A stretch of DNA of 64,000 nt from Angiostrongylus vasorum (GCA_018806985.1 JADANN010000465.1:1426001-1490000); one strand, 5' to 3'. Numbered from the stretch's first letter, positions 49,201 to 56,769 are shown. A program made the numbers and translations. Notes: a model not told the origin generated them from the letters alone.

Positions 49201-52200
49201 CCACAAGGGATGCGACTGTATGTAGTGGTGAACACTTGGCAGACTTTGGCCAGGCTGCCCTCGGGATTCCAGTGAATCACAGTGGCGTGACCAGCAAATC
49301 TCCGAAAAATGGTGATTGTGCTGGGGCCCGCACAACTAGTGAGGACTGGCCGTTCAAGTATCAAATAAGTATCAAATAATTAAGTGTTAGATAAACAAAA
49401 TAAACGACGGAGCTAACTTTCTGGGCAAACAATGACGAGAAAGCTTTTTTCCTCCACGTTGAATGTCACTATTAAACTAAAACTTCCATTAAATATTGAA
49501 GCGTAATCCATTTCCCGTACTTCAGTTTGAAAATCTTCAATCTAGCAGCAAATTTCATTTCGCAACAAATAAGTAGTGAGTTCCAAACAGTGACTTTGAT
49601 ACAGCCACAATGGTGCTGAGATATTTGCTAAACTCGAGACCACAGGTGTCTGCGGTAGAGATAGAGCACGCTATTACCCTTGCCGGGTGCTAACGCGTTC
49701 ACCACCACACCGTGCACGTACTTCGTTTTGCCTTTTTTCTCAGCTAGTTTTCTAGCCACCAGTGCCATCAGCAATTTTTTTTCCATATGAAAAATTTTCT
49801 GAGCAAAATGCGCAGCAATACAGCGTATCGTGGCTGCTTCCAATATTTTTCGCTTTACATGTGTTTCAATTCCCCTTACCGGTCTTGACTATCTCATCAG
49901 AGGCGTAGGTGAGTGAGAAGCTGTAGATTTTCAGTAAGTTTGACTTCATCTCGCTGAAAATTCAAACAATATTCATTCCTTACTAATGGTCACTTTTTTA
50001 TTTAGAAAAACTCTACTTTAATAGAACGATTTAACAGTCATAGTCACACAACTTTTAATGTATCTAACACTGAAGAAGACAAACGTTGCCACAAGAGAAA
50101 AAATCGTTGACTTGACAACCACTGCAAATGAAATGCAGGAAAAACTTTGCTTTCTTATTTATTTTAGATGCTTTCTTCGATTTAAGAATGGAGCCTGTGG
50201 CGCAGTGGTCGGAAGCGCCCTGCAATACACACGTGGAGTCGATCATGGCACCCATGACCCACCAAGTCTTCCATCTCTTCGGGGTTGGCAAATTGGTACC
50301 ATACTTGTGTGGGAGGATAGCAGCACTGGCTCGATACATCGCTAGGCCACCGCGAATCATTGTAAAGGCCAGATATGCTATTCAATCACCTCCAAACGAT
50401 GCTTAACGAAATCGAATGCATGGCGCATCCCTCAGGGATTGACAAACGCCGAACGTTTTATCCTTTGTTTTTTTTATTCTTCAAATTATGAAAGATTTGG
50501 TGAGAAAAGATATTGCTGCTTGAGAGAAAAATGAAAAACCTTTCTACATCGATTTTTTGCGCCCTTTCTGTGGAAAAACCTTGTAATTCAAGGCGTGGGT
50601 GGCTTAATCATCTGTGTAAAAACCGCAAATCTCAGACAAAACTTGATTTTTTCCCCTTTTGCAGTTTTTTTATTTTGTAAAAGGAAACGACACGCAATAG
50701 ACTGCATTGGTGCTGGTTCAACTCGCGTTGTTTCATTCAGTGTAGCGAACAGGATTTGCCTTTCGATGAAGTGTGAGTACCACAAAAAATGTTAGAAGTT
50801 ATAGAAAACACTAACCTATTGAAATAACTGACGACTCGCCTCTCATAGGCTTGTACGTCACGTCGATTCCAGTTCGTCGGTGGATTTGCTCGAAATTGAA
50901 AGAGTACCAACTTCAGAAATTGCACTGTTCGGTCGCTGCTGTTGGTCTTTACTCCGAAAAAAATTCGGACTAAGATCAATTTCCTTGCCGATTACTTCCA
51001 TGATTGGAAATGTTATCGAAATCCGTCCACCGATTCTAGATGAGTTCACTTCCATCAGCAAACCGTTCTGTAATAACTTATCTCTCTTTGTGTTTTGTTT
51101 ATAAGTTCTTACTTGAAACATCAAAAAAAGTCTAAGGACTCACAACATAATGTTAACCTATTATTTGCTACCTACTATAATTTTTTCATGGCAGGGTAGG
51201 ATGTGAAATACAACCACTTTGACGGCAGCATTGGGTAGAAAACTAGGTGAGAGAAGCGCAATGCAGGGGCCTCACTGGTGCAGTGTGTATTGCGCGAGGC
51301 CGCGAAAAAAGGTAATAGTGGTTCGATCTGGCCCGGAATCCAATTTTTGCGAGTATCTCAGCATCGTTGTGGTTGTAACTCACTACATATTTATCGATAT
51401 CATAGTATTTAGGGTGCGAATAGTGTAGTACTTAGAGGAATACTGCAATACAAGCGTAGTGATTGGATCGACGTGGGGCCCTGAGCTTAGCAAACTTTCC
51501 AGTAATCTGTTGTCCAGGACTAGTTAGGAATGATAAAATAAGCCACCATTAATCATTGTACAGAGCAAATATTCATTTGCTCACTTTTATGAGACTACGA
51601 ATGGAGTAGAATGCATAGTGCATGCTTAAGGGATTGACAGTGGTTGATTCTTTGCCCTTTATTCTACTATTCAGTAATGTTCTATTGGGAAGTGCAACAA
51701 TTGATGATGTGGAGGATTGAAAAATCATCTAGTGTTCTTATTTGTTAATTCCATACTGAACATAGTGTCAAAATCATGTAGACCAATCCCATTGTCGTGC
51801 CTTCCTATTCTTACGTCTTTTTATATGGGATCGATCTAATCAGCGACTTGAACCGATAGCAGTGTTGGAGTGGTGTTTTTCTTTTAATCGTATGGTTCTG
51901 TTATCAACTGACCGAGATTGTAGACATAAGAACATATCTGGTTCCCAAATGTGAGTGTTTGTTGAATGGGCGACGACATCCTTACGAACGCTCGTGGTTG
52001 AAAGAGAAACGAAAAAATAGGGCAAGGGTAGAGTGATTATTTCCCATTGTCACTGAGCAAATGACTGTAGAAAGGATTTTTCCAAAATTCTATTCCAGCA
52101 CTTTTCCAAGTTCGGTTTAGGAAAAAGTCAAATGCTGCTCTCATGGTTTAGTGGAATCAGCAGCTTTTTTCTCATATTTCGTTTATTTTGAACATTTCAT

Positions 52201-53500
52201 TTGCCCATTAAAGCACTTGAAAAATTCATTCTTGTCAATGGTTTGTCACCGTCACTGTGCGAGTTGGTGTTCACTAGTGTTGAATTAGATATAGAGCAAG
52301 GATTCTTTTTTGCTTTTGACAGTAGCAGTGAACTAAGCGTCGGAAGTCGGTGTCTTCAGCAAGAACAAGGTAAAAAAGGACTGTCTTCTGACCCCTAAAA
52401 CAGGAGGTGCGCTTGAACCAACGACCTTGGAACGCTTTGTCGTGGGCTTCTCAGAAATCCAAGGTTGCCAGATGGACACAAGTTAAACAAAAAATTGAGC
52501 TGAGCAGGCGTGCCTAATAAAGACGGGTGATCACATTATCTATGGTGCAACAAAAGAAGCATTGGCTTAGCAAAAAAAATGCCTGAACCGCGTAATAATT
52601 TTTTTATCAAACTTTAGTTTTTTCATCACATATCTAAAACGGGTTCTGGCCTATCCTACGGTCTTTGATCAGTCGATCGGCAGCAAGAATTGCCGCCTTC
52701 TTGGAAGAATCCAAATTGCAAGAGAGCAAACCACCATCCGATTCACTACAGTCAGCGATTGATTGTACAAACAACACAGAACTGCTTAGCACAGGATTCA
52801 GGGGAAAACTACACCCACAAAACATTTCAGCGAGGAGACAAAAAAACGAGAACTCTATGCTATTGCCGAGCAAGCAGATTAATCTGATCACCGATCACTG
52901 ATATCGTCTCCATCCATGGCGGTTTGCATAAGATGGGCAGTTGTAGTATTTTAAAACAATATAACGAGTATTTCAGAACACCATCTTAGGCACAGGAGGT
53001 TGTAGGACAATTGTTAGAAGTGTCATGCATTACAGATGTGGTTGTTGATTCAACTTCCGGTCGCTCACTAACGTCATCTATTTGGAGCGGCTAGGTTGAT
53101 ACCGGAATTGTCTGGGAAGATAAAACACTGACTTTTTTAATCAGTGGTTCGATGTAAATCATTTTACAAGCTAGTTATTAATTTAATTCGCCACTAGAAA
53201 TACGGGTAGTGGAAGGAGATGAAGAAATAATGTTCCACTCACGTAAAAGTGCCTGATAGGCTCGTTGACATCGCAGAAGTCGGAGCATAGTGTGAAAAAA
53301 AGATTGTCCGTTGTGTTTGATATTGGCCGTGACAAAATCCAACGTCTTCACGGCTTCATCCATATGAGCTAAACGGGACATGGAGCCATCGTCTTTTGCC
53401 AACACGAAGGCGTAGATCGCAATCGGTTGACCTCGTGACGAAAAGTATTCGTTGTACACAGCCAGTTCTTGAACCGAGCGGGCTCCACGTGGAGTATAGC
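25068..53500 (-). CDS. Patched-related (PTR) sterol-sensing-domain protein, at least 17 exons
   Basis: Exons in coding order: 53500-53243, 51067-50816, 49953-49880, 48869-48775, 43920-43776, 42237-42162, 38259-38103, 37692-37588, 36241-36071, 34794-34729, 34630-34521, 33359-33186, (31741-31664 doubtful), 31148-31073, 27847-27712, 26666-26498, 26011-25915, 25220-25068. About 796 residues are covered. The order of blocks is that of nematode PTR proteins: extracellular loop, SSD with GVDD and PTPEIQLFC, second loop, then the second RND half with GFSVDF and the LIHGL helix. PTR proteins are RND-type membrane proteins linked to cuticle, moulting and lipid handling. Still unresolved: the N-terminus with TM1, and a small exon between 48775 and 43920 needed for phase. 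Exons 53243-53500, 50816-51067 and 48775-48869 each carry one extra base in a homopolymer, so this is either an error-affected sequence or a recent pseudogene. Repeats, including a whole LINE, fill the introns. Confidence 0.8.
25915..26011 (-). CDS. PTR exon (TM11)
   Basis: Encodes [20 protein letters not shown] then [12 protein letters not shown]. The K before it is split across the junction with 26498. Donor GAG|GTAACA. Confidence 0.9.
26498..26666 (-). CDS. PTR exon (TM10 with GFSVD)
   Basis: Encodes [39 protein letters not shown] and [17 protein letters not shown] is the second-half counterpart of GVDD in RND proteins. Acceptor TTTGCAG, donor AA|GTGAGT. Confidence 0.9.
27712..27847 (-). 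CDS. PTR exon (TM8-TM9)
   Basis: Encodes [20 protein letters not shown] followed by hydrophobic [16 protein letters not shown], donor G|GTAAGT. Acceptor TTTTTAG. Confidence 0.9.
27975..28175 (-). repeat. SINE-C fragment
   Basis: Shares CACATTCAATTAGTTTGCTC, the ATCCATGAAGGCCTT stretch and GGTTGCTGCTT with 21715-21800. Confidence 0.4.
28336..28612 (-). repeat. SINE-A copy, full length, diverged
   Basis: On the minus strand from 28612: tRNA-like head (CGCGTGTAGCGCAGAAGTCAG), body with ACCAAGCCCTCGATCC and CAATACATCGGTATCC, and the GAGAGCTTTATCCTTT end. GATATAA occurs on both sides (28324-28330 and 28616-28622) and may be the target duplication. Confidence 0.65.
29349..30303 (-). pseudogene. 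mariner-type transposase, inactivated
   Basis: Minus-strand relic beginning [11 protein letters not shown]. Helix-turn-helix region: [63 protein letters not shown]. Catalytic region: [19 protein letters not shown] (first D) and [13 protein letters not shown] (last D), ending [12 protein letters not shown]...RIFWNE. At least three frame changes and a stop between 29610 and 29950. Length (955 bp) fits a mariner of about 340 codons with small deletions. It is of the SETMAR/Hsmar-like type; the hookworm element 'bandit' belongs to this superfamily, but identity with it is untested. Terminal inverted repeats were not identified. Confidence 0.8.
30510..30735 (+). repeat. SINE-A copy without head
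   Basis: Starts in the body (AGCTCACCAAGCCTTGTATC) and keeps GATACATCG, TAAAGGTCAGATATGC and the final AAAGCTTTATCATATTTATCC. The tRNA-like part is missing. Confidence 0.6.
31073..31148 (-). CDS. PTR exon (second loop, end)
   Basis: Encodes [25 protein letters not shown], matching the 'WR...N.SVY.DD..F.D' block. Acceptor TTGTAG, donor CAG|GTAACT, phase 0. Confidence 0.8.
31160..31450 (+). mobile_element. Penelope-like (PLE-2) 3' end
   Basis: The last part (31335-31450) resembles 16230-16390 (TCTCGAGAGGAC..GGGACCATTGACTCGGACCATCGGCTCTGG). The 89-residue open frame upstream (31134-31403) is probably coding debris of the same element. It overlaps PTR exon 31073-31148 only at its edge. Confidence 0.35.
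31664..31741 (-). CDS. Doubtful PTR exon (second loop, part 4)
   Basis: About 26 residues are missing between 33186 and 31148. This stretch reads [20 protein letters not shown] then LAILL, 26 codons with the phase required on both sides. It depends on an AAG acceptor and a GC donor (AT|GCCACT), so the support is weak. Skipping it also keeps the reading frame. Confidence 0.25.
31836..32208 (+). repeat. SINE-R copy 3
   Basis: Full-length from GACGGTTTGCCGCCTCATCG to the tail AAGTATCAAATAAGTAAGTA. A SINE-A copy was inserted into the tail. Confidence 0.75.
32209..32497 (-). repeat. SINE-A copy with target-site duplication, inserted in SINE-R tail
   Basis: Reading minus from 32488: GTGCGCGTGTGGCGCAGTG head (A box), GTGGAATCGATCCCC (B box), body, and GAGAGCTTTATCCTTTTTTT end. 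AAGTAAGTA at 32200-32208 is repeated at 32489-32497, so the target was the SINE-R tail. Confidence 0.8.
32700..33030 (-). repeat. SINE-C copy
   Basis: Same order of words as 21690-22047: CATCTACTGTGCGGA, TCCACAATGGTCTTC, GGGATAGCCAGGCTAAGACG, with a decayed tRNA-like head at the right end. Confidence 0.5.
33186..33359 (-). CDS. PTR exon (second loop, part 3)
   Basis: Encodes [20 protein letters not shown], then [20 protein letters not shown] and FDEHG. Donor AG|GTGAGC, phase 2. Typical PTR 'PEFRHW.GFV' signature. Confidence 0.85.
33640..33960 (-). mobile_element. Penelope-like tail fragment
   Basis: Minus-strand sequence contains TCTGAGAAAGGCAAAGTCCA then TCGAAACGTCGGCATTG, the '..GAAACGTC' style 3' end common in PLEs. 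A second, more decayed copy lies at 34085-34230. Confidence 0.4.
34085..34230 (-). mobile_element. Penelope-like tail fragment
   Basis: Similar word order to 33640-33720 (TGACGCTAATGCGGACGTTC, TGCCTTTTTTGGAGCC, CTCCTCCA) on the same strand. Confidence 0.35.
34521..34630 (-). CDS. PTR exon (second loop, part 2)
   Basis: Encodes [36 protein letters not shown]. Donor CG|GTTCGT in phase 2 joins T GAT TAT of the next exon, giving FVRDYKVF. Confidence 0.8.
34729..34794 (-). CDS. PTR exon (second loop, part 1)
   Basis: 22 codons: [22 protein letters not shown]. Acceptor TGTACAG, donor AAT|GTGAGT, phase 0 at both ends. Confidence 0.75.
34998..35176 (+). repeat. SINE-A copy with internal deletion and target-site duplication
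   Basis: Intact head (GGGCGCGTGTGGCGCAGTGG, B box GTAGAATCGATCCCC). It is then joined directly to the 3' third (CTGTAAAGGCCATACATGC to GAGAGGTTTACC); about 100 bp are missing. GATGAATCG flanks it (34985-34993 and 35177-35185). Confidence 0.75.
36071..36241 (-). CDS. PTR exon (linker and TM7)
   Basis: Encodes [16 protein letters not shown], a long hydrophobic helix ([18 protein letters not shown]) and [15 protein letters not shown]. 57 codons, donor ACG|GTAGGT. Confidence 0.85.
36330..36760. repeat. SINE-B-related sequence, decayed
   Basis: Two repeats of CATGGCA(A/G)AGTATTGTATGAA (36328 and 36622), the conserved outer sequence of SINE-B copies, with only traces of the pol III head. Confidence 0.35.
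36820..37330 (-). mobile_element. Penelope-like (PLE-1) fragment
   Basis: Collinear with 18260-18790: CCCGTTTCATCAAGGTATTC, AAGAAATCAGATAAACTGTA, GAACTCATGCGATCACC, CTAACTAGCTGGTGCGCTA, TTATTTCGTTTCAAATAAAG. It covers the RT-to-nuclease linker; no open frame remains. Confidence 0.6.
37588..37692 (-). CDS. PTR exon (SSD helix 6 and cytoplasmic linker)
   Basis: Encodes [20 protein letters not shown] then [15 protein letters not shown], 35 codons, phase 0 at both ends, fitting exactly between its neighbours. Confidence 0.75.
38103..38259 (-). CDS. PTR exon (SSD helices 4-5)
   Basis: Encodes [39 protein letters not shown] and ILFDFIYQ, the most conserved part of the family. Acceptor TTTGCAG, donor CAG|GTTAAA (phase 0). 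Confidence 0.9.
39060..39776 (+). pseudogene. RTE-b apurinic-type endonuclease domain
   Basis: 238-residue frame: [17 protein letters not shown] (EN motif I region), [15 protein letters not shown] (with the catalytic E), [40 protein letters not shown] (normally GDFNA.IG, so both G and N are changed), and RWTWES. A deletion around 39390 removes part of the domain, and the final SDHR motif is lost after 39750 by a frameshift or deletion. It nicks target DNA in active LINEs; unlikely to work here. Confidence 0.75.
40406..41308 (+). pseudogene. RTE-b reverse transcriptase
   Basis: 300-residue frame, the best ORF in the window. [35 protein letters not shown] (motif 2/A approach), [14 protein letters not shown] (motif A; normally DLKKAFD), [27 protein letters not shown] (motif C with FVDD, normally FADD), [28 protein letters not shown]. 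Catalytic aspartates of motif C are kept. Upstream coding (40000-40400) and the downstream tail are in other frames. Confidence 0.8.
41820..42045 (-). repeat. SINE-A relative with a different tRNA-like head
   Basis: On the minus strand from 42043: GAGCGTAGCTCAAAGTGGTA (A box) and TGGTTCGATCCCGCG (B box) at tRNA distance. A body like SINE-A follows (GACTTGTTTGGGAGGATAGA, ACTGACTCGATACATCGTGA, ATGCATTCAATCATCTCAAC). It does not fold with matching acceptor arms, so it is a repeat, not a tRNA gene. Confidence 0.6.
42162..42237 (-). CDS. PTR exon with the GVDD motif
   Basis: 76 bp encoding [19 protein letters not shown] and ISKQE. The aspartates correspond to the conserved RND/Patched TM4 residues. 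Acceptor TTTTAAG, donor CG|GTATAT in phase 2. Confidence 0.85.
42550..42770 (+). repeat. SINE-B copy
   Basis: TCGATAGAACTAGCTGATCG start, A-box-like GGTGTGGTGGTGAACGCG, B-box-like GCGTTCGTTCCCC, and the ATTTCAGCATCATTGTAGTT..CCCTGCCGTGAAAAAATT end. Confidence 0.65.
43290..43640. mobile_element. Possible Penelope-like tail fragment
   Basis: GCGTTTCGGTTTGTTCGTCT followed by TCGTCAGAGCATTG is reminiscent of PLE 3' ends, and GTTGTAACAAGAAATGTTTC-type text appears at the right end. No coding relic confirmed. Confidence 0.25.
43776..43920 (-). CDS. PTR exon (SSD helices 2-3)
   Basis: Encodes [37 protein letters not shown] and VTPFLVLAI, ending ATC G|GTAAGG. The joined G starts the GVDD motif supplied by 42237. 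Confidence 0.85.
43925..45600. other. PTR intron, no recognised content
   Basis: AT-rich sequence without a repeat or exon I can identify. A small PTR exon (length 3n+1) must lie somewhere between 43921 and 48774. Confidence 0.4.
45605..46845 (+). repeat. Diverged tandem repeat of about 430-470 bp, 2 units plus a start of a third
   Basis: Unit 1 (45605-46084) and unit 2 (46385-46812) share TTTGACCGGTGATTGATCTTC-like, CCAGTGATCTGAACATGTGA-like, CTTTCAAAACCGGACTATTA-like and GTGACCGATAGGTGATCGTA-like blocks in the same order. Unit 2's start (CATAGCCATTTTAAATCTACGG) recurs at 46813 as CATAGCCATTTCACATCCACG. A SINE-A copy sits at the junction of units 1 and 2. Confidence 0.65.
46085..46368 (+). 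repeat. SINE-A copy with 16-bp target-site duplication (reference copy)
   Basis: Head GGGCACTTGTGGCGCAGTGG (A box near 46094-46110), B box GTGGAATCGATTTC near 46133-46146, body CCACCAAGCCTTACATCCC to CATCCCTCAGGGATTGATT, end GAGAGCTTTATC..TTTATCCTTT. AATCTTCTTTTCCATA (46069-46084) is repeated as AATCTTCTTCTTCATA (46369-46384). Confidence 0.85.
46896..47275 (+). repeat. SINE-R copy 4
   Basis: Full length: CCCAACGGTTTACTG start, GGGGATTCATCCCC B-box area, CCAGGATCCACCACCACCCT, and the tail GGGCCATTTAAGTATCAAGT. Confidence 0.75.
47280..48774. other. PTR intron, no recognised repeat
   Basis: Two overlapping minus-strand frames at 48249-48539 are flanked by an AG and a GT, but neither reads as a known PTR segment. 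Nothing else is recognised. Confidence 0.35.
48775..48869 (-). CDS. PTR exon (TM2, start of sterol-sensing domain)
   Basis: Encodes a hydrophobic helix, [20 protein letters not shown], then SSRWI. To follow phase 1 of the previous exon it must begin GLSIFP, which needs one base fewer in the A6 run 48855-48860. Its phase-2 end does not match the next exon found, so a small exon is missing. Confidence 0.65.
49003..49373 (+). repeat. SINE-R copy 5
   Basis: CCCCAACGGTTTACCGCCTC start, head slightly altered, a 20-30 bp deletion near 49110, and the tail TTCAAGTATCAAATAAGTAT. Its 3' 55 bp (from 49318) is the part shared with RTE-a. Confidence 0.75.
49612..49752 (-). repeat. SINE-B copy
   Basis: TGCTGAGATATTTGCTAAAC outer sequence and, on the minus strand, GGTGTGGTGGTGAACGCGTT and CTATCTCTACCGCAGACACC in the place of the B box. 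Confidence 0.6.
49880..49953 (-). CDS. PTR exon (end of first loop)
   Basis: Encodes [20 protein letters not shown] and IVKT, ending ACC G|GTAAGG in phase 1. It lies between SINE-B and SINE-A copies in the surrounding introns. Confidence 0.7.
50190..50468 (+). repeat. SINE-A copy, full length
   Basis: GGAGCCTGTGGCGCAGTGGT head, GTGGAGTCGATCATG B box, body GGGGTTGGCAAATTGGTACC and GGCTCGATACATCGCTAGGC, end TTTTATCCTTTG. Confidence 0.75.
50816..51067 (-). CDS. PTR exon (first loop, continued)
   Basis: Encodes [28 protein letters not shown], then after a +1 shift in the A7 run 50957-50963 [20 protein letters not shown] and [10 protein letters not shown]. It is 252 bp; phase demands 251. Donor AG|GTTAGT joins C GAG of the next exon. 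Confidence 0.8.
51185..51385 (+). repeat. SINE-B relative
   Basis: Outer sequence CATGGCAGGGTAGGATGTGA at the left and GAGTATCTCAGCATCGTTGT at the right. B-box-like GTGGTTCGATCTGG is in between; the A box region differs from other copies. Confidence 0.45.
51412..51670 (+). repeat. Degenerate SINE-A copy
   Basis: GGTGCGAATAGTGTAGTACT head relic, TGATTGGATCGACGTGG in the B-box place, and AATGCATAGTGCATGCTTAAG..GATTGACAG near the end. Confidence 0.35.
53243..53500 (-). CDS. PTR exon (first extracellular loop)
   Basis: Encodes [20 protein letters not shown], then [22 protein letters not shown] and, after a +1 shift at the A7 run 53294-53300, [12 protein letters not shown]. It is 258 bp; phases of the neighbours require 257. 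Donor TAC|GTGAGT, acceptor CATCTCAG. Confidence 0.8.
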
Positions 53501-53909
53501 CTGAGATGGTATTAAAATCATGTTTTTCATTTTATCCTGAACTAAATGACAATTTATCATCTACATCTGCATTGTGCTCTTCGCATTCATTTAACGCGCT
53601 ATTGCAAATGTGTTACGCGGTTTTCAGCAGGCTCTTTCCCCCTTTCCTTCATAGGTCTCCACTATAACGAACACTGTCCCATTCACCTGCTAGTCGGCTA
53701 TCGACCAATCACATATGAGTGCGCATGAGTGACTTTCTCACTGACCTTTGGTTGTTACTGATTTTGGTCGTTTTTTTGTTTTATTAAATCATACCGCTCA
53801 ATATCGATTTACACTCGAACATCATCTAATTATTTTACCCATACTATTCAACCAGTTAAGCCTATTTTTACACCTTATGGCGATTACAACACTGCATAAA
53901 TGTTCTAAC

Positions 53910-54160
53910 AAATACCAGGATCCATCACCGTCTTGGTCTTAAAGCCACATGGTGGCAAATCTCCCTCCGATCCACAAGGGCTGCGACTGCCACTGGTGGT
54001 AGTGAAAGACCTGGGGCAGGCTTTGCCCAGGCCGACCTCGGGATTCAAAAAGAACCACAATGGCTTAGCCAGCAAATCTTCGAAAAACGGTGATTACGCT
54101 TGGGCCAGCACAACCAGCGAGGACGGGCCGTTCAAGTATCAAACAAGTATCAAGTATAAA
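53910..54160 (+). repeat. SINE-R copy 6, 5'-truncated
   Basis: Begins inside the element at AATACCAGGATCCATCACCG and runs to GGGCCGTTCAAGTATC plus AAGTATC repeats. The head is absent, as expected for incomplete target-primed reverse transcription. Confidence 0.7.
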
Positions 54161-55534
54161 TGTTCTTACGAACTGCGCTTTTTTAGCCTAAAAAAGCAGT
54201 TTGCAAGAACATACACACAGATATATCGATTATTATGCCGAGCTTTATAGAAAGTAGATCTTTTGAGTAATTAAGAGCTTACAACACTTTCGAACTACAG
54301 ATGTTCCGCGCCTCCCCTAATTTTTTGTCTATTTTTATTTTTTGCCTGTTTCTTAATCGAACAGGTACTTTCCGTCCACAGATTTCCGATGTCCTTTTAT
54401 TGACTTTGAAATTTTTTCACTACGACAAAATATGAGAGGTGGAGGCCTTTCACGTAACTCTTCACCTAAGTACATATTTACAAACCTAGTAAATCACGTT
54501 TAGAAAAAAATGCGAAATTCCCCTATTAAGGCTAGAAAAATTCGTAGGTTCGAAAAAAGTAAAAAAGAATAGATAAAGTTTGTACAACCATAGTAATAAG
54601 CCCACATGGTCTTGCATTAGATGAACTAAATGACTTTTAGTTTGCATCAGCACGAAAACTTCTTAGATGTAAGGGTAATTTTAATGAATAATAGCTTTAG
54701 GTTATTGATGAAAGAAATTATCCGAAATTAACCAAACACTCTCAAATCATTTCATCTCGACATTTTTTCATAAGAAAATAAAGTCGTCATAAAACCTCAT
54801 GTCAAAAGTTGATTTTTGAGCTATTCTCTTACATTTTCACTCTTTTCTGCTTAGTTCAGCCTTTCAAACTAAGTTTAGTTCCGGTGATATCCTTGTTCTT
54901 AGTGCTTTCCGACTCGAGTCGTTTTAAGGGCTTCGATGAGGTCACAAGATTTTTCACAGAGAGAAGTAATCGTGTTGTACATCAAAGATTACCGATCACG
55001 AAAAAACCTGTTTTACCGCATTGCGGAAGTGATTTCATGGCAGTTGCGTAAAAGATGGAGGTGGACGAACTTCGGAAATGCCGCCAATCTGTCGCAGTCG
55101 ACAACGGCAATGCACCATTGCAGCGGTCAGTGCGCCGCTATCGTGGAAAAGGCGCTACGTGACACGGTAACTAACCTGTTTGAAGATCGTCCTGTTGAGG
55201 TGTGAAAGCGATTTTTTACTGAAGTGAACGCGGTGAATAGTAATGAGACCTGAAATCGAAGCATTACAAAAAGCATTACGTTGAGGTTTACTGGTCAGCC
55301 TCCTATTCATTTTTTTTCTCCCTCTTCTCATTTATTTTGAAATAATATTGCAACATGCAGCTACGTGAACAGGCGAATATGGCTAAGGCCATTATCGAAC
55401 AGAATTAACAATCCGTTGCAGAATGTTGAAACATGTATATCTACGTTGGAATTGTACATTTGTAACTAGAGGAATACGACGGTAAAGATGAAGAACCCTA
55501 ATAATAAAGAATAAAAGGTAGCGCATTAGTTGTT

Positions 55535-55790
55535 GATTAGCTCATTGCTGATACACCATGCAATCGACTCCATTTATTGCATTGTATTGATGACTAGTTG
55601 CATATTTTGCCTATGCAATGACTTGCAAGTATACGATGTATCAACTCAGTATCTTTACCATCCTGGCCTAGTTCGGCACCATAGGTGGGATGGTGGGTAC
55701 ATCTCGTGATGCGAGGTCCAACCAATAACCTTGGGTGTATTGAAAAGCGCTTCTTAATGTTTCTCTCTAAGCGAGCCATAAAAGTAAGGA
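55535..55790 (-). repeat. Degenerate SINE-A copy
   Basis: Word order of SINE-A on the minus strand: ACCATGCAATCGACTCCATT, TATGCAATGACTTG, ACGATGTATCAACTCAG, and a decayed head near 55780. Confidence 0.4.
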
Positions 55791-56344
55791 TAGGAGAAAA
55801 AAACGGAATCTACGAAAGTTCTTTAAAATAAAAACGGAAGCTGTTCTGCGGCTGAAATTTTTGCTTGGAATTTTATTAGAGCACTACTTTTGAGGGATCA
55901 CTGACGACGAAGATTACGCCTTTGTAACTCATAGCACCAACATAAATTGAACAGCAAGAATTCAGTGAGCTTGTAAATTACGTTTTGCTCCACTTAAAGA
56001 TTCATTGAAACCTTGACACAATCAGGTTTTGGTACCACGGTTGGTTTAACATTTATAGGTTGTGTTCACTGCTAAAAGCTACATAGCTGCAAAGTAATTG
56101 TAGTATTTTTTAAAGGAATACAGGTGGTTCGAACTGCATCGATGTCTAAAACAGAGTTTTCTGAGAGGACTACGACTATCATGGACAATTTCTCTCGTAG
56201 GCTCTACATAAGCTCAGTGAAATCCGCTACCACATCAGTCAATAGCTATCTTTTCTGTGACGGTAACTGCAGAAACTAAGGCAAAACAAATGTGGTCATA
56301 AAAATGGACGCGTAACAGCACAAATGTAGGATGAATAAAGCATT

Positions 56345-56540
56345 GGGCATTGACCAGTCCTTCATCGATGCAACGTGCACACGACTCCATTAAGTATCGT
56401 AGAGGCAAATGAAAGTATGTTTGACTTATACAGCGACAGCGGCATTTGGAGATATACAAACATATTAAATCAGTGTTTTTATTATCGCAGACTAGTGTAA
56501 TACCAATTTGCTAAGCCCGAATGGAAGGAAAGGTTGCTCC
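56345..56540 (-). repeat. Degenerate SINE-A copy
   Basis: Starts TTGACCAGTCCTTCATCGAT, then CGACTCCATTAAGTATCGTA and TACCAATTTGCTAAGCC. Confidence 0.4.
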
Positions 56541-56769
56541 GTTCGAATCGTGCGAACCAAGGCTACGTTAACACTGCAAGGTGACTCTAACAATTCCTCA
56601 ACATGCAACTCAAACGCGAATAAAGCGTGAAAACCATCAGCGTTGTTTAATACCTAAGAGATGTGTCATACATTCGACTTCATCAAGCCCGCATAGATGA
56701 ATGAATACATGCGGGTACAAGGCCCTGCTCTGGCCTACCGACAGAAAAAAAGTCAGTGTTTTTATAACC

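Noticed and set aside
55150..55200. Minus-strand ending CAAACAG|GTTAGT that would give a G before GYTPRGAR of the PTR exon at 53500
   Set aside because: The frame needed has a stop just after the only upstream acceptor, or requires a 16-base exon. Likely coincidence.
54936..55205. 89-codon plus-strand frame with many charged residues
   Set aside because: No recognised domain and no phase-compatible neighbours. Could be a real exon of an unknown gene, but not supportable from this sequence.
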